Below, piece by piece: positions 1 to 8,802 of a stretch of DNA of 56,981 nucleotides. The position numbers and the translations under genes were made by a program. The DNA lies in NCBI RefSeq assembly GCF_007830735.1, contig NZ_VLLN01000024.1:1-56981 (forward strand), in the 5' to 3' direction. Each line of letters starts with the position of its first letter. The stretch's first letter is position 1. The stretch is from Geobacter argillaceus (GTDB lineage Bacteria; Desulfobacterota; Desulfuromonadia; Geobacterales; DSM-12255). The notes under the pieces are model-generated. The model did no database searches. It saw only the letters and a list, made by a program, of their open reading frames with translations, and had not been told where the DNA came from.

Positions 1-1308
1 TCACTGGTGTCCGGAATAATTGAGTTTGGTTTTCTGTAACATTATGAGTTCTTTGAAAAATATCGTAATTGTTCATGTCGCCGATTTCAATTTGCTCTGA
101 AGTCTGGCACTGTTACCCGAAAAATTTCGGGAGCGGCTATGAATTCAGGTCAGATGATCTTCGCGCAGGTCATGGACGTCATGCCTCTGAAGACGTTCCA
201 TCGCTGTGTTGAGCGCTATCAAGGCAATTTCAGCGTCAAGCATTTCAACTGCCTGGAACAGTTTGCCCAGCTAACCTACCGTGAAAGCTTGCGGGACACT
301 GTAACCTGTCTTCGTTCCCAAAATAGCAAGCTGTATCGGATGGGTATCCGAAGCAAGGTTTCCAAAAGTACGCTCGCTGACGCCAATGAAATTCGGGACT
401 GGCGTATCTATGCCGACTTTGCCCAGCATCTGATTGGCGTAGCCCGAAAGCTGTATCAGAAAGATCAACTGGCCATTAACATCGAGCAGACGGTCTATGC
501 CCTGGATTCCACAACGATTGACCTGTGTCTGTCCGTATTCCCCTGGGCTCACTTCCGCACAACCAAGGCGGCGGTTAAGCTGCATACGCTGATCGATCTC
601 AAGGGGAACATACCGACGTTCATTCACATTTCCAATGGCAAGCTTCACGATCTCAACATCCTTGATGAATTGCCTGTTGAAGCTGGTTCCATCTATGTCA
701 TGGATCGCGGGTATGTAGACTTTGAGAGGCTCCACAGAATCACCAGAAATCTGGCATTCTTCGTAACCAGAGCAAAATCAACCTTCAGCTTTGAGCGCAT
801 CTACTCGCATCCGGTTGATAAGAGCACCGGTCTGATTTGCGACCAGACGATAAAGCTGACGGTACCGGCAACCGCGAAGAAGTATCCGGATAAGTTGCGT
901 AGAGTCAAATACCGTGATCCGGAAACCGACAAGGTGCTGGTCTTTTTAACCAACAACTTCGAACTGCCGGCAAAGACCATTGCCGATCTTTACAAGCAGC
1001 GCTGGCAGGTGGAGCTCTTCTTCAAATGGATCAAGCAGAACCTGCGTATCAAGACCTTTTACGGCACGTCGGAGAATGCCGTAAAGACCCAGATATGGAT
1101 TGCCGTAAGCGTTTACCTCATGGTTGCGATTATCAAGAAGAGGCTGAGAATCGAAGCCAGTCTCTACACAATTCTACAGATTCTGAGCGTATCGGCTTTT
1201 GAAAAAACTGAACTAAACCAGCTACTTACATTTTGTGATTACGAAAGCAAAATTACTCAAAAACCTAACCAGTTGAATTTGTTCTAAAATTATTCCGGAC
1301 ACTAATGA
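1..1308 (+). mobile_element. IS4-family insertion sequence, apparently complete
   Basis: Bases 1-21 and the reverse complement of 1288-1308 match at 19 of 21 positions, sharing the core GTGTCCGGAATAATT, so these are the terminal inverted repeats. The only gene between them is a DDE transposase. The outer end of the left repeat is the first base of the window, so the neighbouring sequence, any target duplication and any partner copy cannot be seen. Confidence 0.85.
139..1287 (+). CDS. IS4-family DDE transposase
   Basis: A 382-residue transposase that catalyses cut-and-paste movement of the surrounding element. The catalytic triad is readable: D123 (in ALDSTTIDL), D189 (in YVMDRGY) and E292. 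The E lies in the IS4 signature Y-2-R-3-E-6-K, with Y285, R288, E292 and K299 at exactly the right spacing. The N-terminal about 90 residues are the usual helical (DUF4372-type) region. The length is normal for the family and there is no internal stop or frameshift, so the enzyme may be active. The stop codon abuts the right inverted repeat. Confidence 0.93.
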   Translation: MNSGQMIFAQVMDVMPLKTFHRCVERYQGNFSVKHFNCLEQFAQLTYRESLRDTVTCLRSQNSKLYRMGIRSKVSKSTLADANEIRDWRIYADFAQHLIGVARKLYQKDQLAINIEQTVYALDSTTIDLCLSVFPWAHFRTTKAAVKLHTLIDLKGNIPTFIHISNGKLHDLNILDELPVEAGSIYVMDRGYVDFERLHRITRNLAFFVTRAKSTFSFERIYSHPVDKSTGLICDQTIKLTVPATAKKYPDKLRRVKYRDPETDKVLVFLTNNFELPAKTIADLYKQRWQVELFFKWIKQNLRIKTFYGTSENAVKTQIWIAVSVYLMVAIIKKRLRIEASLYTILQILSVSAFEKTELNQLLTFCDYESKITQKPNQLNLF

Positions 1309-1424
1309 CGGAAAATCATTTGTGAAGGTCATAGATCGATAGTTCCGCTCCGCACTCAAAAATCTATAGTCGTGCCGCTCATACCTCTTGATAACAGAAT
1401 AAAGCTCCATTGCACGATTCAGAG

Positions 1425-1778
1425 TTATGCGTAGGTCACTCGCATATGTCCATGGCCATTTTTCTTACGGTCCTTAACCACAATATCGACATCACGGCCA
1501 AGAAGCGTCAATAGATGACACAATTTTTCCAAAGAAAAACCTCTGAGAACCCCACGCTGAATAAGGGAAACTTTAGGCTGCGGAATCCCAAGGATTTCCG
1601 CAGCCTGTGTCTGCGAGAGATGACGTTTATCTATAATATTGTTAATCTTCATGGCGAGGGTACTTTTTACCTGCAATTCTTCAGCGTCAGGTAGCCCCAA
1701 ATCAGCAAATACATTTCCAGTGGAGGGCGTTACGATAATTTCTTCTTCTGATCCCTCTCTCACTCTTCTCTCTCTCAT
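1425..1778 (-). CDS. XRE/HigA-type antitoxin, helix-turn-helix
   Basis: A 117-residue protein, probably a DNA-binding antitoxin of a HigBA-like module. The C-terminal half carries a helix-turn-helix of the Cro/CI type (SQTQAAEILGIPQPKVSLIQRG) followed by FSLEKLCHLLTLLGRDVDI, typical of XRE antitoxins that repress their own operon. The start at 1778 is chosen because GAGG lies about ten bases upstream; a longer frame without a ribosome site extends further. The partner toxin gene lies 58 bases upstream on the same strand, in toxin-then-antitoxin order, but has lost its 5' end. The antitoxin is intact and may be an orphan. Confidence 0.8.
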   Translation of the reverse strand: MRERRVREGSEEEIIVTPSTGNVFADLGLPDAEELQVKSTLAMKINNIIDKRHLSQTQAAEILGIPQPKVSLIQRGVLRGFSLEKLCHLLTLLGRDVDIVVKDRKKNGHGHMRVTYA

Positions 1779-1836
1779 TCTTATAATCCTCGTTTTAGTC
1801 GAATAGCGCCCGCCGAACAATGGGCCATCGATTGTC

Positions 1837-2139
1837 TTAGGCGTCTGCCAAATCCTTTGCTTTTCTGAGGCGATCCTTAATGAGATCAATTACAGATTTC
1901 GGAGTTTCAATCCCCTTCTTCGCCTTTTTCTGAAAAGCATGCAAGACGTAAATTTTATTACCAATTTTTGCAGTATACATAACTCGGTATGTATTCCCAT
2001 CGTGGCCATCACAAATTTCTATGACCGTTGTTGCTCCACCGCCAACTCCTTTAAGCGGTTTGGCATATGAAACTTTACCTCCCTCTTGTGCGACATGGAG
2101 AGCATGCCCCATGCTTTGTCGCGTCTCATCGGGAAAACT
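1837..2139 (-). pseudogene. HigB/RelE-like toxin (Gp49 family), 5' truncated
   Basis: The frame reads as the C-terminal four-fifths of a phage-Gp49/HigB-type mRNA interferase: FPDETRQSMGHALHVAQEGG, then YRVMYTAKIGNKIYVLHAFQKKAKKGI, then DLIKDRLRKAKDLA. Family members normally have about 20 further residues before this part. Here homology runs upstream of the first ATG (2112) to about 2139, where an in-frame stop appears and unrelated ftsZ-like sequence begins on the other strand. The toxin was probably cut by a rearrangement at about 2140. Translation from the internal ATG would give a 91-residue protein lacking the first helix, probably inactive. Confidence 0.7.
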
Positions 2140-2146
2140 TCATCTA

Positions 2147-2728
2147 AAAAAATATGCTGTAATCAAAGTAATCGGAATCGGGACCGCTGGTGGGACCATC
2201 CTTGAAAACATAATGCAGGATCAGATTGATGGAATTGACTATATTGCCGCTAACACGGTCCCCCAGGTGCTGAACTTGTCATCTGCTCCCACGAAAATAC
2301 TACTTAAAGGAGGAGTTGGGAGCGTCCTCAGTAGATTGTGAATCGCGTCAAGAAACAATCAAACAAATCGAGTTAGCAATCGGAGGAGCGACTATAGTCT
2401 TCCTAATCGCTGGCCTTGGTGGAAATACTGGCTCGAATGCATGTCAGCTATTTGCTGAAGTTGCCCGTTCTCTCGGTATCTATACTGTTGCGATTGTAAC
2501 GCTTCCGTTTGAACATGAGAGTCTCTACCGCAAGACCGTGGCTAAAGCCGGAATTATCAATCTGCGCAACCTGGTTTCGATTCGGTGTTAGTCATGCCCA
2601 ACGATCAAATATGCAATCCAGCTGGTAGAGGAATTCTCGATGCTTTTAAAGCCGGTGATGCCATCATTAGTGCTGCTCTGCAATCATGTATCCGCAAGGA
2701 ACCGGGTATGCTTCGGTTATCAAGCTGA
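2147..2728 (+). pseudogene. FtsZ-like GTPase fragment, twice frameshifted
   Basis: Three successive frames together read as the GTP-binding half of a divergent FtsZ. The first has AVIKVIGIGTAGG and DYIAANTVPQVLNLSSAP (2147 to about 2320). The second has IVFLIAGLGGNTGSNACQ, corresponding to the tubulin signature GGGTGTG, to about 2580. The third has VLVMPNDQ and AFKAGDAI, ending at a stop at 2726-2728. About 190 of roughly 380 residues remain. The signature loop is degraded (GGNTGSN). Normal chromosomal ftsZ sits in a cell-wall cluster, so this is a decayed extra copy brought in with the accessory segment. Confidence 0.75.
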
Positions 2729-2820
2729 TTATGACCCGTTTGCTACTGTCAGTAAAATAGTATTGCATTACTAATAAATGGCATATAAAATAGTTTTTAA
2801 ATCCTATTTTGAGTTTTGCA

Positions 2821-4056
2821 ATGCTTGATGACCTCATTCCCCTGAGCCAGACTTTCCTGAGAATCCGCAACCGAGATTTTAAGCGGTATTTTCTGCGCGA
2901 CCACCCACTGCCTAACCGGTTCTCAATCATCATCGGACAGCGCGGTATCGGCAAAACTACGGTCATGATCCAGCACCTGCTGGAGAAGTATAACGATGAC
3001 CGCTCAGGCAGTAAAGCTCTCTATATTCAGGCAGACCATTTTCTGGTTGCCCGTTCGTCTCTGTACGAAATAGCCGATGAGTTCTGCAAGATGGGTGGCG
3101 AGCTGATCTGCTTTGATGAAATCCACAAGTATCCGGCATGGTCCATGGAACTGAAAAGCATCTGTGACACCTTCCCGGGCTTGAAGATTATCGCATCTGG
3201 AAGCTCTGCCCTGGAGATCGCCAAGGGAAGCCATGACTTGAGCAGGCGGGCCATTGTATTTCAGATGTACGGGATGTCCTTCCGTGAATTCATCGGCATG
3301 AATAACGGTATTTACTTTGACGCGCTGCCTCTTGAAAATTTGCTGGCAAACCATCAGGAATCAGCCGATTCAATCGTGGCAGAGCTTGATAAAAATGGCC
3401 TGAAGGTTCTTGCACTGTTCAGAGATTATATGGAGCATGGCTATTACCCCTATTTCAAGGAATATGAGGATGTGAGCCATTTCTTCATGACTCTTGAGCA
3501 GAATATCCACACCACCCTGGAATCCGACCTGCCAGCCATCCACCAGTCGCTCAATGGTTCCAGCATCCGCAAGATTGAAAAGCTGCTTTCGATTATTGCT
3601 TCACTTGTACCCTTTACCCCGGACATGAAACACCTTAAAAACCTACTCGGGATCGGCGACGAGCGCACTCTCAAGAGCTACCTGAAATTTCTTGAAGACG
3701 CCGGTGTAATTCTGTCAGTACCAAAGAGTGGCAAGGGGCTGCGGGAAATGGAAAAGCCGGAGAAGATTTACCTGAACAACCCTAATCTCTATCACGCACT
3801 TTCACGCACACGTGATCCGGATATTGGCGCAATGCGGGAAACCTTTTTTATGAGTATGCTCCGCACTACACATACTGTGTCAGTTCCATCAAAAGGCGAT
3901 TTTATGGTGGATGACTCGATCATCTTCGAGGTGGGGGGTAAGAACAAGGATGCAGGCCAGATCAAGGAAATCGAGAATGCCTGGCTGGCGCTGGACAATA
4001 TTGAGACGGGGCATGGCAGGCGAATACCACTCTGGCTATTCGGATTCATATATTGA
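2821..4056 (+). CDS. AAA ATPase with DUF4143-type C-terminus
   Basis: A 411-residue ATPase of the AAA_14/DUF4143 group, commonly found in accessory regions and of unsettled function. Walker A is GQRGIGKTT (residues 39-47) and Walker B is LICFDEIH (D99, E100). The C-terminal half carries the winged-helix/nuclease-like region seen in this family (FLEDAGVILSVPKSGKG, then IFEVGGKNKDAGQ). The ATG at 2821 is preferred to a TTG twelve bases earlier; neither has a good ribosome site. The gene lies alone between the ftsZ fragment and a tRNA scar and ends just before it. It looks intact. Confidence 0.85.
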   Translation: MLDDLIPLSQTFLRIRNRDFKRYFLRDHPLPNRFSIIIGQRGIGKTTVMIQHLLEKYNDDRSGSKALYIQADHFLVARSSLYEIADEFCKMGGELICFDEIHKYPAWSMELKSICDTFPGLKIIASGSSALEIAKGSHDLSRRAIVFQMYGMSFREFIGMNNGIYFDALPLENLLANHQESADSIVAELDKNGLKVLALFRDYMEHGYYPYFKEYEDVSHFFMTLEQNIHTTLESDLPAIHQSLNGSSIRKIEKLLSIIASLVPFTPDMKHLKNLLGIGDERTLKSYLKFLEDAGVILSVPKSGKGLREMEKPEKIYLNNPNLYHALSRTRDPDIGAMRETFFMSMLRTTHTVSVPSKGDFMVDDSIIFEVGGKNKDAGQIKEIENAWLALDNIETGHGRRIPLWLFGFIY

Positions 4057-4067
4057 CGGGGCCTTAT

Positions 4068-4110
4068 GATAACCCGAAGGTCACAGGTTCAAATCCTGTC
4101 TCAGCAACCA
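4068..4110 (+). other. tRNA 3' fragment (initiator-Met-like), probable att site
   Basis: The sequence from the 3' anticodon stem to the encoded CCA is present: AACCCGAAGGTC, a perfect T-arm ACAGG/CCTGT enclosing TTCAAAT, then CTCAGCA-A-CCA. No matching 5' half lies upstream, where the ATPase gene ends instead. Partial tRNA 3' ends are typically left at one edge of an integrated island. The ACCCGAAGGTC arm resembles initiator tRNA-Met; the acceptor strand differs from the usual CCCCGCA, so identity is uncertain. Confidence 0.7.
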
Positions 4111-4118
4111 ATAAATTC

Positions 4119-4149
4119 AGTGACTTGCACATAGTGCAAGTCACTTTTC
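4119..4149 (+). terminator. Rho-independent terminator after the tRNA fragment
   Basis: A perfect 12-bp stem (4119-4130 with 4134-4145) with a 3-base loop ATA, followed by TTTT and a second T-run. It is placed as a tRNA terminator would be, nine bases after the CCA, which supports the tRNA reading of the fragment before it. Confidence 0.85.
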
Positions 4150-4216
4150 GCGTTTTTCTATCCCAAATTGTACCCCATTTGACCAAAGGAGTAATCACAA
4201 GCAAATATTGTCAATT

Positions 4217-4261
4217 TTGTTGCAGAAACGCCCTCCAGATGTAACGAACCCCTGATAGTAT
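4217..4261 (+). promoter_or_regulatory. Weak PHO-box-like promoter upstream of 4327
   Basis: ATGTAAC at 4239-4245 is followed after exactly 10 bases by TAGTAT (4256-4261), and TTGTTGC occurs at 4217, two 11-base steps upstream. The middle box (4228) does not fit, so this is much weaker than the other PHO-like promoters in the window. Confidence 0.3.
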
Positions 4262-4326
4262 CCTGTCGCTTTCAAATCCTCCCCAAAATCTACAATCGCA
4301 AAACGGTACCCCCGGAGATTAGAGCC

Positions 4327-4917
4327 ATGCGAATTACCAACCTTGTCCTGACGGCGCTACTATTGACGGCTGCAACCACCGGCACAGCCGGAGCGGCATT
4401 GTCACCCGCAGCAGAAGGGGTGAGCATTGAATTTTCTGAGAGCGATTCCCCATCGAACCTGCAACTCATGCAAGCCCTGGATGAGACAAATCAGTCCGGG
4501 CTGAACGAATCGGTTCTTAGACAGCATGCGCGTTCAGCATTGCCAGCCAAGACACCAATGGCCGGCAATTATGGCCACGAAGGCGCCGAAATGGCGCTCA
4601 TCGTCGGTGATCATGATAGTACGGGTTTCAACGCCCGTTATCCGGCACGCCGAGGCGCTGATCCGGAGTCGACAAGCCTGGCTGCGGCAACGGGTGGTAC
4701 CCATTCGGTCGGCAGTGGGGAAATCAGTGGCGCGAGTGCCCCGATAGTCGCTGCCAGCAGCGGCTCTCCCGTGTTAGCAAACTCACCGATTATCCCACTG
4801 TCCACTTCCCCTGCTCCCGGACAACAAAATGTACCGTTGCCGCCGACAGCCATCCTGTTCGCCTCAGCTTTGTTCGGACTCCCGGTGACCCGTCGCCTTG
4901 GCATGTTCGGCCAGTAA
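4327..4917 (+). CDS. Exported protein with PEP-CTERM-like C-terminus
   Basis: A 196-residue protein of unknown function. It begins with a clear Sec signal peptide (residues 1-24, ending TAGA-A). It ends with VPLPPTAILFASALFG followed by basic residues (TRRLG): a short Pro-rich motif, a hydrophobic span and an Arg cluster, the layout of PEP-CTERM sorting signals processed by exosortase. The middle is low-complexity, rich in Ala, Ser, Gly and Pro. It is followed closely by a SUMF1-fold gene. A second, clearer PEP-CTERM protein is encoded at 12541-13176. The exosortase itself is not in the window. Confidence 0.7.
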   Translation: MRITNLVLTALLLTAATTGTAGAALSPAAEGVSIEFSESDSPSNLQLMQALDETNQSGLNESVLRQHARSALPAKTPMAGNYGHEGAEMALIVGDHDSTGFNARYPARRGADPESTSLAAATGGTHSVGSGEISGASAPIVAASSGSPVLANSPIIPLSTSPAPGQQNVPLPPTAILFASALFGLPVTRRLGMFGQ

Positions 4918-4935
4918 CGGACTGTGGGGCGTATG

Positions 4936-5697
4936 ATGAGGTTTCGCGAACGCTGGCTGCTGTCGGCATTCTTGTTGGTCTTCTTCGGCACCAGACTGCT
5001 TGCCGCAACTCCCCCAAAGGGTTCGGAGATACCGCTCACCTTCGTCAAGGGGGGGTGTTTCTCAATGGGGGATTTTTCGGGCGAGGGGGGCGCAGATGAA
5101 AAGCCTGCGCACGACGTCTGTGTGCGCGATTTTTATCTCGGTACCTACGAGATCACGGAAGGCCAATGGCGGAGCGTCATGGGCTCGTTGCCCGGTCCGG
5201 CCCAGGGTGCCGACTATCCCGTTACCGGTGTCAGCTGGAATGATGCACGTGAGTTCATCAAGAAACTGAATGCACGCACCGGCATGGACTATCGCCTGCC
5301 GACCGAGGCCGAATGGGAGTTTGCAGCCCGCGGCGGCGGCCTGCGCCAGAAATATGCCGGCACCAGCAACCAGAGCAGCCTGAAGGATTACGCCTGGTAT
5401 GGAGACAACAGCGGCGGCTCGCTCCAGCCGGTGGGGAAAAAGCTCCCCAACGAATTAGGCATTTACGATCTGAGCGGCAATGCCTGGGAATGGGTGCAGG
5501 ACCGTTACGACTCCTACTATTACCGCCAGAGCCCCAAAGACAATCCCCAGGGCGATCCCTTCGGCGTCAACAGGGTTCTACGGGGCGGCAGCTGTACCAG
5601 CGAAAGCGGTCAACTCCGTACTTCGTACCGCGACTATATCGCACCGGACGTGCATGCCGACGGGATCGGCCTGCGCCTGCTGCTGCCAGCACGTTGA
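4936..5697 (+). CDS. Exported SUMF1/FGE-fold protein
   Basis: A protein of about 253 residues with an N-terminal signal peptide (MRFRERWLLSAFLLVFFGTR, cut near LLA-AT). A formylglycine-generating-enzyme fold follows: FVKGGCFSMGD, YEITEGQW, PVTGVSWNDAREF, RLPTEAEWEFAARGG, and near the end NAWEWVQD and VLRGGSC. In true FGE the GGSW region is followed by a catalytic Cys pair, which I do not see. This is more likely one of the many non-catalytic or binding members of the fold. The ATG at 4936 has GGGG six bases upstream; GTG 4924 and ATG 4933 are in-frame alternatives. It probably acts in the periplasm with the neighbouring exported proteins. Confidence 0.85.
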   Translation: MRFRERWLLSAFLLVFFGTRLLAATPPKGSEIPLTFVKGGCFSMGDFSGEGGADEKPAHDVCVRDFYLGTYEITEGQWRSVMGSLPGPAQGADYPVTGVSWNDAREFIKKLNARTGMDYRLPTEAEWEFAARGGGLRQKYAGTSNQSSLKDYAWYGDNSGGSLQPVGKKLPNELGIYDLSGNAWEWVQDRYDSYYYRQSPKDNPQGDPFGVNRVLRGGSCTSESGQLRTSYRDYIAPDVHADGIGLRLLLPAR

Positions 5698-5803
5698 CGA
5701 CAAAACTACGATCAGCTCCCCTGACAGAAGGAATGCGGGTCCCGGAGCCAAGATCATTCTGGACAAGATGCCAATACACCATCCACCCATAAGGAGTATC
5801 AGT

Positions 5804-7270
5804 ATGAAGCACGTTTTCTCGACCATCAAAGCCGCCCTGCTCTGCGGCGCGCTTGTTCTCGGCCTCTCCGCCTGCGGCGGTTCGGGCTCATCTTCGACGA
5901 CAGCCGCCACCTCGACCAGCAAGGCTGCATCGTGGGCCAATGTGACGATCGCCTCGGGCAACAAGCAAGTCACCCTGAGCTGGACCGACACAACCATTGC
6001 CGCAGGCTCGACGTCACCGGCTCCCACCTACAACATCTACTACGCAACCGCTCCCGGCGTTAAAAAAAGCGGCGTCGGGTCCGGGGTAACGAAGATCAGC
6101 AACGTGACGAGCCCCTACGTTCACACCGGGCTGACCAACGGCCAACCTTATTACTACGTCATCACGGCGGTCTCCACCTCCGGCGTGGAAGGGGCCGAAA
6201 GCAATGAGGTCTCCGCCGTCCCCCAGGTAAACAAACCCGCAGCACCGGTCGGGCTCAAGGTCACTGCCGATGACGGCCAAGTGACCCTGGATCTTGTCGA
6301 TTCGACAGGAGCCCATATCACGCCTCCCACCGGAACAACGTACAACATTTACTGGAGCCAGTCCGGTAACGTAACCCTGGCCAGCAACAAGATCGGCAAC
6401 GTCACATTTTCAAGCACCGGGTTCACCCACACCGGCCTCACCAACAGCACGCCGACAAGTCTCTCCACCTATTACTACGCGGTCACAGCCCAGACCGTCG
6501 ACGGCGAAAGCGATCTGAGCCAGCAAGTTTCAGTGACGGTGTGGCCACAATCCAGCTTTGCTGCCAAGAACGCCATCTTAACGAACAACTCCACCAGCAC
6601 TAACGGCAAGCCGAGCATCCCGTTCAAACTCTCCGCCTATGCTGGGAATCAGCAGGTGGCACTGACAATACCGGCCAGCACTCAGCTCAGCAATCCCAAT
6701 TACTATTTCAAAGCAAAAGACAATTCGATTACGTACGATAGCACAACTACAAAGATTCAATACAATGTCAACTGGACTAACGCCATATTGAGCACCAGCG
6801 GTACGATCACCATTTCGGATATCACTAAACCTTTTGTCCACCAGGCACTAACCAACGGCACCTCATACTGCTACACCGTTTCAGCCGTTGCCACGCCGTC
6901 GGACTTGAACACCTTCAACCCGGCATTCGCAAGTGCAGTCCTGACCAAGGAATGCGTCACCCCGACGGCCAAGACCGCCGCGATTCCCTCAGGCCTTACC
7001 GCGGCGACCGGTAGCCAGCAGGTGGCCCTGAGCTGGAACAAGGACAAATCGGGCTATGCCAACGTCTATTACAACGTGTACGCCAGCAGCACGGCAGGAA
7101 TCGACACGGCGACAATGATCAACAATAAAGGCAAGTACCTCATCACCAGCACCACCAACAGTTCGTTCCTCCACTCCGGGCTTACCAGCGGAACGACCTA
7201 CTACTATACGGTCACCTCCGTGGCCGAGGGGGAGAGTGCTCCCTGTTCTCTGGTAGCGGCCACCCCTTAG
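5804..7270 (+). CDS. Lipoprotein with repeated fibronectin type III domains
   Basis: A 488-residue surface or periplasmic lipoprotein. The start at 5804 has AAGGAG seven bases upstream. The signal peptide ends in a lipobox, LGLSACGG (Cys about residue 24), followed by a Ser/Thr-rich linker. The body is four FN3-like repeats, each recognisable by a VTLSW or VALSW strand near its start and by HTGLTNG..YYYVITAV near its end. It has no catalytic motif and probably binds or supports other surface components. A terminator follows at 7303-7336, so it ends its transcript. Confidence 0.85.
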   Translation: MKHVFSTIKAALLCGALVLGLSACGGSGSSSTTAATSTSKAASWANVTIASGNKQVTLSWTDTTIAAGSTSPAPTYNIYYATAPGVKKSGVGSGVTKISNVTSPYVHTGLTNGQPYYYVITAVSTSGVEGAESNEVSAVPQVNKPAAPVGLKVTADDGQVTLDLVDSTGAHITPPTGTTYNIYWSQSGNVTLASNKIGNVTFSSTGFTHTGLTNSTPTSLSTYYYAVTAQTVDGESDLSQQVSVTVWPQSSFAAKNAILTNNSTSTNGKPSIPFKLSAYAGNQQVALTIPASTQLSNPNYYFKAKDNSITYDSTTTKIQYNVNWTNAILSTSGTITISDITKPFVHQALTNGTSYCYTVSAVATPSDLNTFNPAFASAVLTKECVTPTAKTAAIPSGLTAATGSQQVALSWNKDKSGYANVYYNVYASSTAGIDTATMINNKGKYLITSTTNSSFLHSGLTSGTTYYYTVTSVAEGESAPCSLVAATP

Positions 7271-7302
7271 TACGCCCATAGCAACCGCATAGCGTCACAT
7301 CC

Positions 7303-7336
7303 GGGGGGAGACGGGCATTGTCCGCTCCCCCCTTTT
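7303..7336 (+). terminator. Rho-independent terminator after the FN3 lipoprotein
   Basis: A GC-rich hairpin with GGGGGGA (7303-7309) pairing TCCCCCC (7326-7332), plus an inner CGGGC/GTCCG stem, followed directly by TTTT. It separates the FN3 lipoprotein gene from the cytochrome lipoprotein gene. Confidence 0.8.
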
Positions 7337-7357
7337 CATCAAAAGCAAGGAGTCGTT

Positions 7358-8719
7358 ATGAAGTACTTGCAGCATTCCTGCCGCGTTATTGTGGTCTTCA
7401 TTCTCTCCCTGTTTCTCACCGCCTGCGGCGGTGGTTCCGGCACCACTTCCCCGACGGCCCAGACAACCGGGTCGCTGCTCGAAGGGGTCGCCGCCGCCGG
7501 CGCTCCACTCACCGGCACCGTCTACATCACGGACTCGTCCTATCCGACAAAGAAAACCAGTGCCCCCATCAACCAGGACGGCACCTTCTCGGTGGACGTC
7601 TCCGGCCTGACCTCTCCCCTGCTCGTCAAGGCGGTCGGCACTGCATCCGGCAGCGCCGTTACCCTCTTCTCCTTTGCCATGGCACCGGGGAGCGTACAGG
7701 TGAATCCCCTGACCGACCTGCTGGTCGCCGGCGCGTCCGGCACCCAGCAGAGGGCCGACCTCTTCGCGCTCTATTCGTCCCACAACCGGGCCAGTCTGCA
7801 GACCGTGGCCAACAAGATGCCGCAGTTGACCGTGAACCTGCGGACCGCGCTCCAGCCGCTCCTTGCCCTGTACGGCGCCGATACTCTCGACCCGTTCTCC
7901 TCGGCCTACCACGTCAACCACCAGGGGCTGGACGGACTCTTCGACGACGCGGCCATAAACATTGCCAACGGTTACGTAACCGTCACCAACCGGAGCAGCG
8001 GGGCCGTCATCTACTCCGCCACGCTCGACAACCTGGCCAACGGCACCCTGACCAGTGCCAGCCTCCCTACGCCGATTACCTATCCCAAACCGGGGAACAT
8101 CCGCCTGACCCTGCAGTTGAACGGCCTGCCGACCGGCACCCTGGTCAGGCGGCTCAAGACCACCATCAGGCTCCCCCTGGGGGTGACCGTCGAGCAGGTT
8201 AGAGATCCGGCCACGCAGCTGCCGACCGGAACGGCCGTGGTAAACACGGCGATCCCCTCCGGTGGTGCCGGCGGGGCGGTCATCTACCCCCTCCCCTCGC
8301 TGTCGGCGACCAACAACGAACTGACCCTGGAACTCTCGTCCCTGAACGGCTTTGTCGGCGGCGAATTCCTCACCCTGCGCTGCGTTGTCTCCTATGCGGC
8401 TCTGGCAACTGTCTCCGCCGCCGACTTCACGGTGCTGAAGGCGGAACTGTACGGTGACATCTACAAGCGGCAGAAACTCTCCGGCGGCACCGTATCCGCG
8501 GCACTGCTGGCGTTTCCGACCACTGAGGGGAAGGGAGTTTACGACAGACTTTGCAGCGGCTGTCATACCCTGGACACGAACGATACGGTGGGGAGGCCGT
8601 CATTGCTTAAGAAGGCGGTGCTCGTCCCGGTCAAGTTCACCTCCGGGCACAGGGGAATATCGCTAACCACCCAGCAGATCGAAGATTTGCAGGCTTTTCT
8701 GTCGAATCTGTCGAAATGA
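7358..8719 (+). CDS. Lipoprotein with C-terminal mono-haem cytochrome c domain
   Basis: A 453-residue lipoprotein. The signal peptide ends in FLTACGGG (lipobox Cys about residue 23). Residues about 40-110 resemble a carboxypeptidase-regulatory/beta-sandwich repeat (GVAAAGAPLTGTVYITDS). A single haem-binding motif CSGCH lies in RLCSGCHTLD about 50 residues from the end. No Met follows CSGCH, so the usual Met sixth ligand is absent; a His in TSGHRG is a candidate. It is probably an extracytoplasmic electron carrier or sensor. AAGGAG precedes the ATG. A decayed copy of its last 18 codons lies 83 bases downstream. Confidence 0.85.
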   Translation: MKYLQHSCRVIVVFILSLFLTACGGGSGTTSPTAQTTGSLLEGVAAAGAPLTGTVYITDSSYPTKKTSAPINQDGTFSVDVSGLTSPLLVKAVGTASGSAVTLFSFAMAPGSVQVNPLTDLLVAGASGTQQRADLFALYSSHNRASLQTVANKMPQLTVNLRTALQPLLALYGADTLDPFSSAYHVNHQGLDGLFDDAAINIANGYVTVTNRSSGAVIYSATLDNLANGTLTSASLPTPITYPKPGNIRLTLQLNGLPTGTLVRRLKTTIRLPLGVTVEQVRDPATQLPTGTAVVNTAIPSGGAGGAVIYPLPSLSATNNELTLELSSLNGFVGGEFLTLRCVVSYAALATVSAADFTVLKAELYGDIYKRQKLSGGTVSAALLAFPTTEGKGVYDRLCSGCHTLDTNDTVGRPSLLKKAVLVPVKFTSGHRGISLTTQQIEDLQAFLSNLSK

Positions 8720-8802
8720 AGTCCATGAGGGATGAATCCCCCAGCTACCGGCATTCTGTCCTTTAGGCCCTTTGGGTCCGCGGGGACGAAACCGAAAAAC
8801 AG

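Noticed and set aside
4053-4244. Open frame across the tRNA fragment and its terminator
   Set aside because: It is explained entirely by the tRNA 3' end and hairpin; no ribosome site.
7295-8566. Long open frame (423 codons) on the minus strand opposite the cytochrome lipoprotein
   Set aside because: Its composition is low-complexity Gly/Arg/Gln, it has no homologous motif or ribosome site, and the plus-strand gene has signal peptide, lipobox and haem motif.
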